Positions 9,543 through 23,110 are shown, counted from the stretch's first letter. The stretch is DNA of 64,000 nt from Tubulanus polymorphus (GCF_964204645.1 NC_134026.1:17378650-17442649); one strand, 5' to 3'. Notes: generated by a model from the letters alone, not told the origin. Made by a program: numbers and translations.

Positions 9543-12339
9543 TGTAGAACTTCATTACAAATCTATAGATATTGTGATGTGAGCGTCTGCGATCTGAAGG
9601 GACATGGGGTCCGCCTTGGGTGCTAGGCATGGGTGCATATCCACATGCGCAATGAGGATATTTTCCGACATGTCAAATTTTCAGATCTCGGGAAAGTACC
9701 CACTGCGCATGACTGACATCGTGATACTACCGGGGGTACATTCGTGAACATTCAAGGTGCCTTCTTAGCCGAAACTAATAAAGATTTATATGCTGTGGAA
9801 ATACCCTCAGTGCAAACAACAGTGCAGTTCTAAGCCGAGCATGATTGTGACCATACAGATCTCACAAGTTTCCCCACTAGATGAATCTAATTCATACCGC
9901 CATGCATATGCCCCACAATTCCCGCTTATCTTTTAGCGTCGTTATAGTAAGACCTGTGCGGTAAAATGGCCTGTTTCACACCCTGTAGCTGCGGTGGTTA
10001 AACTGTGGCCCACAAAGAAATATAATTTTCTACAACTTCATAATATTCTTTGACCATATATGAATGTTCTTTGGTAACATGCTTTGAATTGCTTCGCTTT
10101 TCAAACCGAGATGGCGAGACAATGTTGAATAACGGGACATTGCTGTTATGGATTCCGATAGATGGCGAGTGTACTCTCGGGTCTATCAATAGCGTTCGTA
10201 CCTACAATTTATATACGATACTTTTATTATTATTTTAGTAAACTGAAACGGCGGACCGGTATCTAAAACAGCCATAGGACCAAATCTTTTTGACTGGTAG
10301 TCTGATGCGTTCTCAGTTTTCAAATTTGATGAACGAACCTTATACAACTGATCATTGTGATAACGTATCGGGATTTTGACTATCGTCGTCTCCAGCTTCG
10401 TTTCTCTCGTGATGAGGTTGTGTTAAAATTCGAATGAGTTGTCCAAGTCTGGCTATCCATCTGGCTATTCAGGCAGGGCATATATCAGGGTTTCCATATG
10501 TATCCAAATTTTGCAAAATCTTGACCCAATTTACACTGATTTCGAAGGGCGAGGGGAGATCGTCCGCTGCCCCCGAACCCCCAGTCGCACGGGCCTGTGC
10601 CCCTAAAAGTTTTAGAAGAATGCCCTCTTGCGAATATTGTTGTATTATCCATTAGAACTGCCCTTTTTCGAAATTCTCTGCTATTATGGTTCGTACGTAT
10701 TTCATGTTGATTTCGCATTACGGAAATATCTAATATCATTCGTGTGTAGTTGTAGACTCACCTGTGGTGAAAATATGTGGAGCCATAATTGAAAATAATG
10801 AACCGTGTAATACAATACTAAATTCACTGTGCGACTTCTCTAATTCTATTCATCGAATGACAAATGTAATGTGATTCATGACTGAAGTTGTTTAGACTAA
10901 TATTTACCGCGGCCACATTTTAATTGTTCGTGTATGGTTGAATTATGTCGTCTCGTAAAAAAATATGATGTACGCCGAACTGCGAGAATATATATATATA
11001 TGTCCATATGCCAGCTCTTCTGAGACTAGGATCATATGTCATAGATCATCTAGATCTACGTTGATGCGGGTATCATTTTAAGTCAATAAACCTGGAATCG
11101 GCAGCGTTAATCATGACCAGGATGACGCAGTGATCTCAGGTATTCAGAACGATTAGTTGTAAAATTAGTGGGTCATAGGTCTAATTTCACCATTATTTAT
11201 AGTTCCTAAAACTTCCAATAGAGTTACTGTACAGCTGTGCGTATACGCGTGCGGGTGTGTGCGGGTCCAGTAATTGTATATATTCGCACCCGATTAGATG
11301 ATTATGATATAGGCATTTAGCACATTCGAGAATCAAAAGAACAGCGAATTTCTAAACAAATATCAATTGCAAGAATTGATACGCGATAGATTGTCAATCT
11401 CATGTCTGTAACCAGATGAAGTTCTGATCTACAAAAGGGCACAGCAAAAGGAGCACAATTCTTAAAGAAATATCTTCATCACTCATAATGGATAAAGTTT
11501 CATCCGGAATATGTTTTGGAGAGTTTGGGTGGATTTCTTGGAATTATGGCGGCCAATAAAACTGTTTCCTTCCTCATATAACTACTGATGTCACAAGCTA
11601 TCCCTTCCAATAAAATGATAAAAATCTGTGAAGGTGGAATTTTGAAGACCAAGCAAAATCTTAAAAATTTGTTGGAAGAATATGATGTAAAATAGGAATG
11701 AATTACAATGTTTTCGGGCTTATCCTTTCGGGTTGATGATTGTCAACGTAAAGCGGTCTCTCTTGGCGGGATTTTTCTTGTATAAGTGCCTCTAGTTAGA
11801 ATTAATCGATTGCACTTTAAAATCATTGGCGGTGTTGATTATTTTTTACGTTCAGCTGCTGCTGCAAGCTTTGTGGATGGATGAATCATAAAAGATACAA
11901 TAGACAGTTTCAACCTCTTGAAGGGCGCGTTGAATCCCGACCGCATTTTCTGTATTGCAGCTGCAGTCGTTGTCACATGCCCGGTGTTGCATATAGAAAA
12001 AGGCAATTTCAGAAATATAAGCAGCGGGTCTGAATCATTGCAGGAATCTAGGAAAAGAGGAACGTACCCAGAAAGAGTTAAACATTCCGGGCTTCTGATA
12101 GAAACAACGCACATGACATGTATCACAAGAAAGTGTCAATCCTATGGATGAACATATCCTAGTCATAGTATATAGAAACTAGTGTATCTGCTTATATTAT
12201 CATGTTTGTAATATAGACTGCTATAAATTCTATCATTTTCTTTCATCTCCTGATATGTACACTATACATGTTCTCTTCTTTTTGACACTTAATTTGTGTT
12301 CTCCTCTTTATTGTAAAAAGCCAATACTGTCATTTATAT
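9543..12339. other. Intergenic, about 2.8 kb, no gene supported
   Basis: Contains a short (AT)n run near 10987-11001 and a GC-rich patch near 10545-10605. A minus-strand frame across 11839-12126 ends in a lysine-rich tail after acceptor-like CAGs, but no complete exon could be defined. Confidence 0.35.
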
Positions 12340-12385
12340 ATCGCGGTGCAATAAAGATTGAATTTAATTTAATTGAATTTAAGGA
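12340..12385 (+). mobile_element. Possible non-LTR retrotransposon 3' tail
   Basis: GTGCAATAAAGATTGAATTTAA runs into a repeated TTGAATTTAATT-type tail. A polyadenylation-like motif leading into short tandem 3' units is typical of LINE 3' ends. The body upstream is unrecognisable. Confidence 0.35.
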
Positions 12386-12583
12386 ACCCATCAAAAGTTT
12401 TAGTGGATCCGGACTTCCTTGCAATATCCCTTCACCCACTCGCGCACGCGTTGTGTTCATCTTCGGCTAGGCTCCATTGAAGGCTCCACTGAACCCCGCC
12501 GAAATAAAAAGTATTCTGCTCAGCTCATGTTTCAAATAAATCAAACAGCAATATTATAACATTATGGCTATACTTCATTCATA

Positions 12584-12589
12584 TTTATT
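12584..12589 (-). promoter_or_regulatory. Polyadenylation signal for the 12.7-13.8 kb gene
   Basis: AATAAA on the minus strand, about 110 bases past the stop codon at 12700, within an AT-rich 3' flank. Confidence 0.5.
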
Positions 12590-12699
12590 ATTTTCATTTT
12601 GTATCAATTTGTTCATTGAGGGTGATCAGAGGCCAGGGATAGACCTCCCGAAATATAACCAAAAAAGTTTAAGAACCCCGTTAAACTCTCAGATTTATA

Positions 12700-13767
12700 T
12701 CAAGTAGTGTTAGTTCTTTTTCTCATTTCCCTAGTGTAATCAACAGAAGAGAGTACCGACGAGGGGGTAGAACAACGATTTACTCCTGGTGCTGCTGACG
12801 CCGATCGTTGCTTGGTCGAATGTGCTTGAGGCAACTTCTTCAGATTTAAAGTCGTGCTCAAGCTCATGGGATTAACCTCAGGGATACGACCTGGTCTAGT
12901 GTTGTCTGTAAATCCATAACGTTCGTACAAATCCTGTCTAGCACGCTCCATATCTGACATTACTTTTATGTGTTTTGTAAGCATCGCCCAACCTTTGAAG
13001 TTGTCATTACTACGACGTTCGAGTTTAAGTTCTTGTATATTACGCCTGATTGAAGACCACCCTCGTTTAGACGTAGATGCATTTCCTTTCACTTTTTGGG
13101 GACTGACTGGCCTGTTGGCAATCTGTACATCGGTTATGCATTCCAACTGATCTTCGAAAAATAATTCTTCAGTAGCTTTCAGCTCACTACTGTGAACGGT
13201 GTCACGAAGAAAGGTTACCTGAGACTTCTTCTGTTTGCATTCTCGTGGTGCTAAGCACATTCCTTTTTCCACCATATCGCTTAAAACCTGTCTATAAGCC
13301 TCGCTGGTCTTTTCACGAAGAACCGGGTCTGATGCTGAGTTGGCCAGCATCATGGCTCTGTGAAATGGAGAATCGAATTCCGTATCAAGAGAAAATGTGT
13401 CCGTTAGGGTGGAAGTTCCCACTCCCGCTACTGTTGTATTCTCCCAGTCCGAAATCTTTCTCGCGTAATCTACGGGATTTGTGGTTGTTGTCACGGCATT
13501 AACATTGACATCATCACATCCTGATATTGACTTACGTGGGGTTATACTATTCGATCGCTTACTTCGCTTTTTATTAAATGTTTTTATCCATCGTTTTCGT
13601 AAAATTGTTGAGCTCTCGAATGTTGCATGGTCGTCTTTAATCCGGACAACTGAGCTGTCTTTGTTGGGGATGGTAATTTCACATGCTGCAGTTGTTGATT
13701 GTTTGAGTGCTGAGCGACCAACTCGGCTGTTGTTATGCCTTCTCGCAGTAACCAATGTCTCAGGCAT
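12700..13767 (-). CDS. Unrecognised basic, Ser/Thr-rich protein, 355 aa
   Basis: One uninterrupted frame with ATG at 13767 and TGA at 12700, by far the longest clean frame in the window apart from the receptor. I do not recognise the family. There is no signal peptide or membrane segment. The N-terminal third is basic and low in complexity (RKRWIKTFNKKRSKRS). Helix-forming segments follow: SPFHRAMMLANSASDPVL, EAYRQVLSDMVEKG, and FKGWAMLTKHIKVM leading into RARQDLYERYGF. The C-terminus is Ser/Pro/Thr-rich and looks disordered. The last helical block is the most likely conserved piece. Lack of introns suggests a retrogene or a naturally intronless gene. A cytosolic or nuclear location is inferred only from the composition. 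Confidence 0.7.
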   Translation of the reverse strand: MPETLVTARRHNNSRVGRSALKQSTTAACEITIPNKDSSVVRIKDDHATFESSTILRKRWIKTFNKKRSKRSNSITPRKSISGCDDVNVNAVTTTTNPVDYARKISDWENTTVAGVGTSTLTDTFSLDTEFDSPFHRAMMLANSASDPVLREKTSEAYRQVLSDMVEKGMCLAPRECKQKKSQVTFLRDTVHSSELKATEELFFEDQLECITDVQIANRPVSPQKVKGNASTSKRGWSSIRRNIQELKLERRSNDNFKGWAMLTKHIKVMSDMERARQDLYERYGFTDNTRPGRIPEVNPMSLSTTLNLKKLPQAHSTKQRSASAAPGVNRCSTPSSVLSSVDYTREMRKRTNTT

Positions 13768-16700
13768 CCTAACGCGTGGTCGCTTGATTCAAGTTAATTC
13801 CATACCTTATTGCAAACTTCTGCTTATTTTCGGCACAACGACTACTAATGACAAAACGGCTTTCTGTTCGCTCAAGTGGTTCGTGCTTGCCATGCTCCAG
13901 TTGATCCGTTTACATACCATTTACACGTTATTCTTGCTTTAGTGTGGTATGCATTGTAGGTCTACTATTTGTTATCAGCCTAAAACGTTCTGACATAGAC
14001 TTAGGTGCTGTTATTAATTCTTGGACCAGGTTCTCTTAAAACGTAGGGAAAAAGTTACTTAAAACGAACATTCATCCAGTGTTCCAATATATAGTAACGA
14101 TAAACTGCTGTCTTAAGTTTGAATGTAATGTAGAAAAAATACAGGATGACTCGTATTTTACCGTCGTGCCGTGTTATGGAAAGCCTGTTGACATTTACAG
14201 TCAACATTTAAATTATTACACTTACATTTCCTACGTTTATCCCCCAACGTATATCCCCGTAAGCGTATTTCTTTCATGAGGTATAATTCTTTCACAATCT
14301 CGTAAGTTCATGTGTTATTCATTGACAAACATCCGTAAGCGATATTCCATATGCGTTATTTCATTCATCACGTGGTAACATCTAGTCATAGTCGTCGATA
14401 TTAATACGTTCTAGTGCGGTACTAGTTGTTTTATTCATCTGTAACAACAACGTCATCCGCACGATGACAGGAAGCGTTTCAGGTTTCTACGGGCGACCGA
14501 ACTGATGTTTCAATTTGTTTACTGTCTAGCTAAACGTACAGCATTGCGAACAATTGCCATGTTGAAGGAGTGAAATATTCATAGTATCGCGACATAAGTG
14601 TATTCTGCAGTTTATGAATAATATGAAATACTGACTGTATTTGAAAGATTGGCAGTGAGCGTCTGTTAGACATAAAACAGATGAATATTTCTGGGATGAA
14701 TATTTCTGAAGATACGTACCTAGAAATGTGTATTGGTGTTACGAAATTCCAACCACTACTGGCGAGCAAAAACCTTATGATTGCTTAAGAATGATGTATA
14801 ACAATTGTATTTTAACCACAATATCGTTGTATTATTCTAGCCTTTAGACCGCCTGGATTTTCTTCGCACTTAAGCGAGAGACCAAAGCGTCGTGTGGTCT
14901 GTTGGATTTTGTTGTTCTTAATCTAAAATAAAGTTTGCTTTCAGTTTGGTAATGGGAATACAAAATAATGCCTAGAACTTTGAGAAATTTACGTCGATCC
15001 ATAATGATTGAAAATTGCGAAATGAAAATTGCTGAAATCGAATTAATTCAATCGAAGTATTTTAGAAATACGTTACATAAACGAAAAGTTCATGATCGTA
15101 ATGAGTGTTAGAATAAAGTATGAGTGTATAATATCAACTTCGGGCACTTTTTAACTCGGACAAGTACAGAGAACGCTTGCCCTTTGTATCAAAGAAGCAA
15201 AAAGAACTGGTATCTCACTACCCCACTAAATTCGTCACCGGTTGTTTTCTTCTTGTTAAGGATGTACGTAGACGTATTTCTTTAAAGTGCTATTGTAGTC
15301 TGTACCAATGTATGTACCTGCATAATTTCCTGCAAAAATATTTTTGGGTTTGGCCATCCTTTTGGCTACGTTGTAATATGCATTGCATGAGAGAATTAAT
15401 TGTCTATGCTCAATTATTTTTTCGTTAAATATGGACCAGCAAACAAACATTTAAACTTTGAATCTTTGCAAGTATATGTGAGTGAAAGTTTAAGGGCCAT
15501 GGTTCCAAAGTTCTGGTAAAAGTTTTGACTCGTCAATTAACATAATATAAAAAAACATCAATTTAACATGTTTCTTGTTCATGGGATGACTTGCCCTCTG
15601 TCGGCAATCAACCTTCACGATATTTTATTGCGTTGCCCTTGCGTGTACTAACTATACACGTTTTCAAATAAATCTTCATGAGCATATGGCGTTTAGATTT
15701 AAAGATATGAACCAGTGAGGTCCCGTGCCACCAGCTATCCCGCTAGATGGCGTCTGTGTCGATTGGACAGCTCGATCAAAATACATATCGTTATTTCTGA
15801 TAAATTTCAAACAGCAGGCCGGATACTTGCCCTTTCGCAGGAACACGTAGTTGCAAAAATATATAATGTTGAAATATACGTAGCCATCACGCCGTTTCGA
15901 ATGGGATTCAAAATGATGAGTGTCTAAAACTTAGATTATACCGTATTTTTAATGTTTCAGATCTTTTGGAAGAACTGTTACATCAATGATAACTACCCTG
16001 CGTTGGTTCCAAAAATGGTTTATTATTATATTACGATTATCAAAACGTATCATTCTTTTTGTGTCTTTATACATTCATAATTTCAACATGATATATCTTC
16101 TTTGTTCATTCTTGGCACAAGCTGGAGACAGTGTACGTATGTTTAACTTGAGTGAGCATCGAATTGATAGTGGATGTCAACAACAATTTGATATCTGTTA
16201 CTTGGTTGGCAAACTGACTGCCACCTCTCCATTTTTATGTGAATTTTAAATTACCGCCTTCTTTCTATATGGACCTTCTATCCCCTCTCGATATTTGCTA
16301 GGACGTACCCATCTATCCAATCAGGATAGAGGATTTCTGGATTCTTTAAAGTGTGGAATGGCCAGGGGACAAAACCGTTTTGATCTTATTGGTCATTGTC
16401 GACTTGCCCATGAAATAAAATTGTTCATTATCCAGAAATCCTAAAGCTTTTTTAAAGCTTCCGAAAATTCGAGGGGATTGCAATAAACAGTTTGTGCACT
16501 ACGCATTTTATATTGGCGCTTCAAAATAACAGCTACACCAGTTACTGATGTGACATTCAATTTGTAATTGAATATATTTCGTGACTGTTATTCTTTGATT
16601 GGATGTACCTAAGTTCTTATGTGTATTTCATAAAATAACTCTATATTGACAATTTGATCACATTTGCATGAGGACTCGAGTACCTATGTTAGTAATTGAT

Positions 16701-16989
16701 GCCTAATTTGCTGAACTACTAGCAGGCACTGTATTAATGTGCATCTCTGATTACTAGAACCCTTGTGCTCACAGCTGCGTCGTAGTTGAGCAGATCGGCT
16801 GCGCTCGGATGCCACTGGCGGGATACGGTAGGCCCGAAGGATATGGCTAACTAGCGCCTTTGCGTCGTAAGCCGGGTTATGTCTGGTGGATATGATGATA
16901 ATATACCGTATGCCGTTAGCTCCGGCTGTTACTGATAACGTTCAATCCTTAACTTTATCATCCAATCTATTTACGATGTTTTTGTAAGG
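13768..16989. other. Intergenic, 5' flank of the 355-aa gene and beyond
   Basis: No core promoter or leader exon could be fixed for the minus-strand gene. Most of this 3.2 kb is AT-rich with only short frames. A dispersed-repeat copy lies at 15715-15760, and 16745-16930 is a more GC-rich patch of unknown nature. Confidence 0.35.
15715..15760 (+). repeat. Dispersed repeat, CCAGCTATCCCGC family, copy 1
   Basis: Contains GGTCCCGTGCCACCAGCTAT then CCCGCTAGATGGCG. Similar words recur at 18601-18645 (inverted) and 47739-47785. Three copies in 64 kb indicate a mobile family; full boundaries are not visible. Confidence 0.45.
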
Positions 16990-17750
16990 CCAAAAAAAGA
17001 TGCCTTGTTTCTCATCACACTTTTGTTTTTTACCATGACGAGGGCGGGCGGTTTTTATTTTTATGTACTTTTTTTTTAAAGTAGAAATAAAAAGAACTGT
17101 TTGAATTTTTTTTGGAGATGCGGGAGGTGTCTTTTTATTTTTATTATATCAATAAAAATATCCCTCTGACATATTTTCTTCAGATGCGGGAGGTAGTTTT
17201 TTATTTTTATTTTACTGGAAAATCACTGCTTAATCCTGAAAATGATTGGTGAATCCTGAAAATCCATTGCAACACCTCAACCGGCCAACGCATTTTCAAA
17301 AAGTTCCATCACTGTTGACTCTGGAGATACTTGTAGAATTGGCCAACGTAGTATTGGCTTCTTTTGGAATATTATTTGAACAGATAGCAACATCTTGGAC
17401 GCTATTAGCACCACATTTTACCAAGAGAAATCGCTTCGAAATAAGAATCACGCCAGAAATCAAGCTCCACAGCGACCTTGGCATTTGACATTTAGGCCTA
17501 CGGTAACCGACTCCGTTGATACGCGTTCGAGTCACCAGTGTGGTGCCGATGATATTTATACGATCAACTTTTCTCGATACGTTCATAGAGAAATAAAATG
17601 ATAAAAAGATGACGATATGCGTATCATATCAATGCGGGCGGGCGGATTTAATTTTTATAAAAACTTTATTTTCATCGCTAATTTGCCGATGATTTTTCCG
17701 ATGCGGGCGGGATTTCAAAATCATGAGAAACAAGACATCTTTTTTTGGCC
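16990..17750. mobile_element. PIF/Harbinger-like MITE
   Basis: The left end GGCCAAAAAAAGATGCCTTG at 16990, followed by TTTCTCAT, mirrors the right end ATGAGAAACAAGACATC-TTTTTTTGGCC ending at 17750. Both sides are flanked by TAA. A 3-bp TWA duplication with G-rich termini is the established pattern of PIF/Harbinger elements. The interior has repeated GATGCGGGAGG/GCGGGCGG blocks followed by TTTTTATTTTTA tracts, and no transposase. Short frames across 17246-17838 are non-coding. Confidence 0.7.
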
Positions 17751-19518
17751 TAACGGATGTAGTGCTCGGAAGATTATGTCGCGTAAGCGTTTCAACGAGT
17801 TCGGTGACTTTCTAAAGGCCGACCAAAAAGATCATTAGCATACGTAAGATAAATATGCAACCATTTTATGTGTAAATCCTCTTTGAAAAACTTTATGACT
17901 GATCAATTTAAATATACTGCACAATTAAACTCCTGTTTGAATAGAGGATAGATAAACACTGAATCACCTATGCCTGGGCGCCAGCGTGACACACATGGAC
18001 GTCATGTCGTTGAGTGCAGCCCTTAGAAAATTACCAGAAAAGAAAAATATTCCAATACGACAGTTTTTATTGTGATTGGTGGATATCTGCAGGTACGTAT
18101 ATCTCTCTTTAGAATTAATATCGGTACCGAATTTAGAGAAGTCTCGACTGTAGACCGAATGTTGAGGTGTATTGATAACTTGCTCCAATAAATATCGTTT
18201 GTGCCCTCGACTCAGCAGCAACATTACATAGACGATGAATCAAATATGAATAGCTGATTTCATTTGGAAGCCTGAAAAAACAATCGTCGTCCAAAACAGC
18301 TCGGTGAATTTCCACTATTTCGCAGTATTGTGACACAACGTTCGACTATCACAGTACCACATGTTACATTCGCAATTAAATGAAGTAACGTACGTTTAGA
18401 CCAACCATCGTGACGGCAGATGTGTGTGTCAAATCATAAGGGTACAGAGAGGGTATTGAACAAAATTTTGATTACTTTCAGCATGCATGACATGGATTGG
18501 ATGCATATTTGGTGGGTCCAGTTATATATATGGATTCGGAAACCCAAAAAGTCAGTTCGAAGTTGATTGTAAATGAATTATATATTTTGACTACGTAAAC
18601 TCAGTGTTCATTGTGCCACCTGGTGGGATAGCTGGCGTTCCCATGAATGAATAGGGGCCTCTTTTTCGATAATGGAACACCAGAAAATGCCGTTGATAAG
18701 AAATCGCAAATCCGTCGGCTCGGATCAAGCTTCGCAGAATTGACGGAAACAAGCATACAGATAATCGAGTCCATACATTCATGTCACAAATATGAAATAA
18801 TACTCTTCTGTAAACTAGTAATACAAGAACTTGAATCATTATTTGTATAGCCACAACTAGAACAGACAGGGTCATTTGGCTAATGGACATGCTCCTCAGC
18901 ATTCCTTGCTAGAATATATCGAAGCGACCTCAGCCTCATGTATTTACCCAGGAGCGGGCGAAAACAACCTAAAAATCCGCTTGAATGATATACCAACCTA
19001 CTTCGTCTTAAAAATACCTTTGTGTTCAATGAACAATCGAGTCGTAAAAACGCAGTAAATCAAAACTTCACAAAACATGCTACCGTACTATAGGTTTTGT
19101 AATGTGTACAGCCGCGACCTTACATTGACGACACGGGTTTCTGGAAAACACTTGTTCGAGAGTGAAATTATTCTGATATGTCGTATCGTTTGTGTTTTCT
19201 GTCTCTTATATGGCAAAACGATTTCAATTTTTTGTTCATCGATTCTCCCGATAGTCCAATTATTCTATCGCCTGATTGGCCATAAGTTAATACCGTCTCC
19301 AAAACGGCTAGAAATACAAAATTTACTAGTAAGTACTGTCTCGGTTTTAACCAGGATGATATAAAAACCATGTTATTTGACGAGAAAATGATGACTCTTC
19401 ATGCCAGATCGGAAATCATACACAACTGGGGAAACGTATGATGCTTGAGCTATTAGAAATGATTCTACATGCACTTTTAGAACTTGCTTATAGTATGGAC
19501 CCACCACCCTGAAATCCA
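17751..19518. other. Intergenic, nothing coding recognised
   Basis: Several frames of 60-100 codons on both strands lack start context, splice sites or recognisable motifs. One dispersed-repeat copy lies at 18601-18645. Confidence 0.4.
18601..18645 (-). repeat. CCAGCTATCCCGC family, copy 2 (inverted)
   Basis: On the minus strand it reads GGAACGCCAGCTATCCCACC followed by AGGTGGCAC, matching 15715-15760 and 47739-47785. Confidence 0.45.
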
Positions 19519-19560
19519 CTAAGGCAAAATAATGATACCTTGTTTCTCATACCCCGGCCG
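19519..19560 (+). mobile_element. Solo terminus related to the Harbinger-like MITE
   Basis: TAAGGCAAAATAATGATACC followed by TTGTTTCTCAT closely matches the left end at 16988-17016. No right end follows, so this is a fragment. Confidence 0.45.
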
Positions 19561-20054
19561 GGTCAGTTAAATTAACGGTAAATATCGTGAATATAAAATG
19601 CTGCCGGCCGGAAGATACCTTCTTCTTTTTAGAAAGAAAACAAAAACCAGCCAGGCGGGTCAATATAAGTCTAGTATCCAGCCGTTGACCCGTAACATCG
19701 ACTGGTGTCCAGACTTATCCACTTTGTGTGTCCCCTTTTCTATTAGCAAAGGGGGCAAACAAACAAGTATATATAACTTGAACTCATAATTCTTAAAGAA
19801 AATCATTGTTTTGAAGTAGTAGTTTAAAATTATATTTAATTTATAGATATAAGGTAATTTATATTTGGTTCATGCTGATGGTAATGATTCTTGTCTTGGA
19901 TTTGAAGAATATTCATTTACTTTTAGATTTAATTCATAGCACTTAATTGTATTATTTTCACGTGCTTGAATCACGGCAACAACCCATTCTAATGGCGTCT
20001 TTGATATTTGATTTGATGCCTATTCTATAGAACGCTTTGTAGCCACGGGGAAAA

Positions 20055-20230
20055 AGTCACGGTAGTTAGAAATGATCCAAGGTCTGGCAGCTAAACTAGG
20101 CAGACTGCTTTCTTAATGTTTCCAATCTGGCTATTTAGAAAAATAATTGAATGGTTGACGTATACCCTCCAAAATTGGGAAAACAGGGAGGTAGGAATGA
20201 TCCAACATCTGGCAATCAAACTAGACCTAC
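20055..20230 (+). repeat. Two direct copies of a ~40-bp block
   Basis: GAAATGATCCAAGGTCTGGC near 20067 and GGAATGATCCAACATCTGGC near 20194 are followed by similar AAACTAG words. They are about 128 bp apart, perhaps a short tandem duplication. Confidence 0.4.
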
Positions 20231-23110
20231 AGGCATACTGGAATGTATTTGACAAACAGTAAGACCTTCTTCGTTTATAAATCATTTGAATTCAGTTCAA
20301 TACAGTTTTTGCCCATTTAGAAATTCATTTTCCAATAATCTTCCATTCAAAAATGTCTGTGATGGTAAAATTTGTTTTGGTATTTTTCCCCTCCCATTAT
20401 CCCCCGAATACCCGTATATTATTCAAGCAATGAAGCAGTATTATTGAGATGATTGGACAAGAATATTACTCACTACATCTGTAGATAGAAGAACGAAATA
20501 GTCTACTAAAGATGTAACGTTAAATGGACGTTAAAATCGATTTGAGTCTGAACAAATGGATGTTTTTGTAACAAAATAGTTGGGAGACGTATTTATTGGG
20601 GCGAAGGTATTATAATATACTCAGGGTAGGCAATAAATTAACATAACATCATTATATCTTCAATTACAAAAGGTCAACATCACATCACGGGTCAATAATT
20701 TACACGAATACCACATCATTGGAATATCAATATCTAGTCTAGTCGCGTACCAGCGCAGACTGCTTGCAAGATTAAAACTGGACACAATAGGTGTCTTCTT
20801 TCATATTGTCGACGGAGCGCGCTCAAGCTGCTTTCACATAGTCCCGTGACCAACAATTGAAACACATTCATTTGTATGGTTATACGGTCATCAAACGGAT
20901 GTTTTGGACAATATTTAAAAGGTATTCTAAACCTCTGCGTTGTTCAAATAAACTGGTGATATTCGGTGATATGTAAAACCATTGTCATCTTCTGATGCAT
21001 ATCCTGCCACGTGTATTGCTCTTGTTGCATTTCAAACGATAGCATCCTTCAAAATCTTCTCACAATTTACAATATTATATATCATATGATTCTTCTTTTT
21101 TGAATACTATATGGTGCATTCATGAAGGAGAACCTTTTGATATCACCGCGAATCTGGTAACTATATTATAGTATTCTCAAAAACAAAACCAATGCAGATC
21201 TGTGAAGGGCAATGTGTTGATCAGCTTAGTAAAATCTATTGGTGCATGTACTATATGGACTGCGCAGTTTCAGTTTCCATTCAATGAAATTGAATTAATT
21301 TGACAATTGAAAAAAGCAATTTAAGCGCGAGCAGCAAAAAGGTTTTTAAGTGCACATTTTGCGTAAACTTTCCAGAAATCAAATGAGTACCGCATCTAAA
21401 CTTTGTCACAATAAAGCAAGCCAGTTCTCAGTCGTCAACATTGCCATCATTTCTGTCAACACAGAATCGTTGCACGGCGTTTCATACCTGCCCATCACAT
21501 TATAACGTCTTATCTTTATGACGGAAGAACGTTAACTTTTCCAATGATCCTTACGTAGCTGGGGCCGGTTGCATAGTCATGGCTTCGACTTAAGACCAGT
21601 CTTAGACCAGCTTAGTTCTATAGCCAATCTAACAACTTGAGACCATTCTTAAGGTTTAAAGCCACTTTTGGACTTAAGCCATGACTGTGCAACTGGCCCC
21701 TGCTTATCTTCAAAAACCAAGCACAAATGCGGTTAAGATATTTCAAATTACATGTATATAGCTAGGACTAATCAACATCGTCGAATCTTTCATCGTGATC
21801 TCCTTCATTCTTCAAGGGAAATGAGATATTGCTCTACACAGATGCATTTTTTTCGTGAGGAAGTCTCTAGGTACGAAATGAAGGCCTTGCCATCTTGATT
21901 TGAACATCAAGCCGTATCACATCATTCAATTCAACATTCACATCATTCAGTTCACTTCATGGGCAAGCCCCTGTGAAAACATGCCTAGGAAATTCCTGTG
22001 GACTCATTGTATAAGTTCAGTTTGTTCAGTATGTTCCACCCGCTCATATCGAGTTTTAGAATGTCCATTAGATATTCACACTATAAATATTAACTCAGCT
22101 CATGTATAGTTCACGATCTAAGCTGGATAAGAATACCGCCAGTCAGGTATACGTGTTTACAGGATCTCCGTATCTTATTCGCCACAGAGCTATATACGTA
22201 GAATTATCAGGATGACATCCCGGCGTTATAAACGATAGGATATATTTTTCTCACGTACGTATTCGCTGCAGTGCGCAGAGACTACGGCCTGAACGGACAG
22301 ACATCTCGACGGACGTCAAAACCTGTTCATAAGGGGACTATGTGAGAGCAGCTTAGGTGATATACTTGTACGCTAAAATCTATGCAAGTAGGCTACGTGA
22401 AAAGCAAACTCTTAACACCCGCTGGATCACCAACAGATCCAATCTTCTCCCACCACTACCCTAGGTAGGTACCATGGCACTTCAATACAAATCAATAACT
22501 GAAAAACCAACTGTTTTAGTTATTATCAAAAACAATAAAGTTAATTGCTTTCAGAAAACCGTTAAACATGTTTTAAATAACATCATCATGTGCGCATTAT
22601 TTTGTCACTTTAAGTATGAAATGCAAGGTTATTACTACGTACCATGGCCGATGACGGTACAAAATGGTGGTGCATTTTTTTCACAATTTTTTTACAACAA
22701 GCACCAATTCATACGTATTATTATTATTATCTAGACGTTTAATCCCACTATTATACTTCAATATCTTTTTTTACATTACAGACTCAATGGATAATATCAT
22801 ATGGAAATCTATCGAGTATTGTGTACTATTATATACATACATGAGTTAGTACTGGTCGTGAAATTTCTTGGAATATATTTTTGAGTGTTTGCAAAATAAG
22901 TAGGCATAATGAAAATTCTAATCATTCAATACAAGGCTAGGGCAACTTGCTCACTCAATATGGAGTGCACGATATACTTTCGATACTTCGAATGAGAACT
23001 CCTGCTGAACTCGATCTCAAAACAATACTTTGTTCATGAATTGAGGATGATAAATTAACGGTTCCCCTCGTCGCTTATTTCGTTATAATACTGAGAGTAA
23101 AACTAGGAGC
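20231..23110. other. Intergenic apart from the MITE at 21561
   Basis: No supported exon or RNA gene; only short AT-rich frames. Confidence 0.4.
21561..21700. mobile_element. 140-bp palindromic MITE
   Basis: Left end GGGGCCGGTTGCATAGTCAT and right end (reversed) GGGGCCAGTTGCACAGTCAT are both followed by GGCTT...GACTTAAG-type sequence. The interior repeats GACC/GGTC words. No internal gene. Flanks give no convincing duplication. Confidence 0.7.

Noticed and set aside
9136-9582. 148-codon plus-strand frame
   Set aside because: It spans the long hairpin at 9181-9542; the peptide reflects the palindrome, with no domain and no splice or promoter support.
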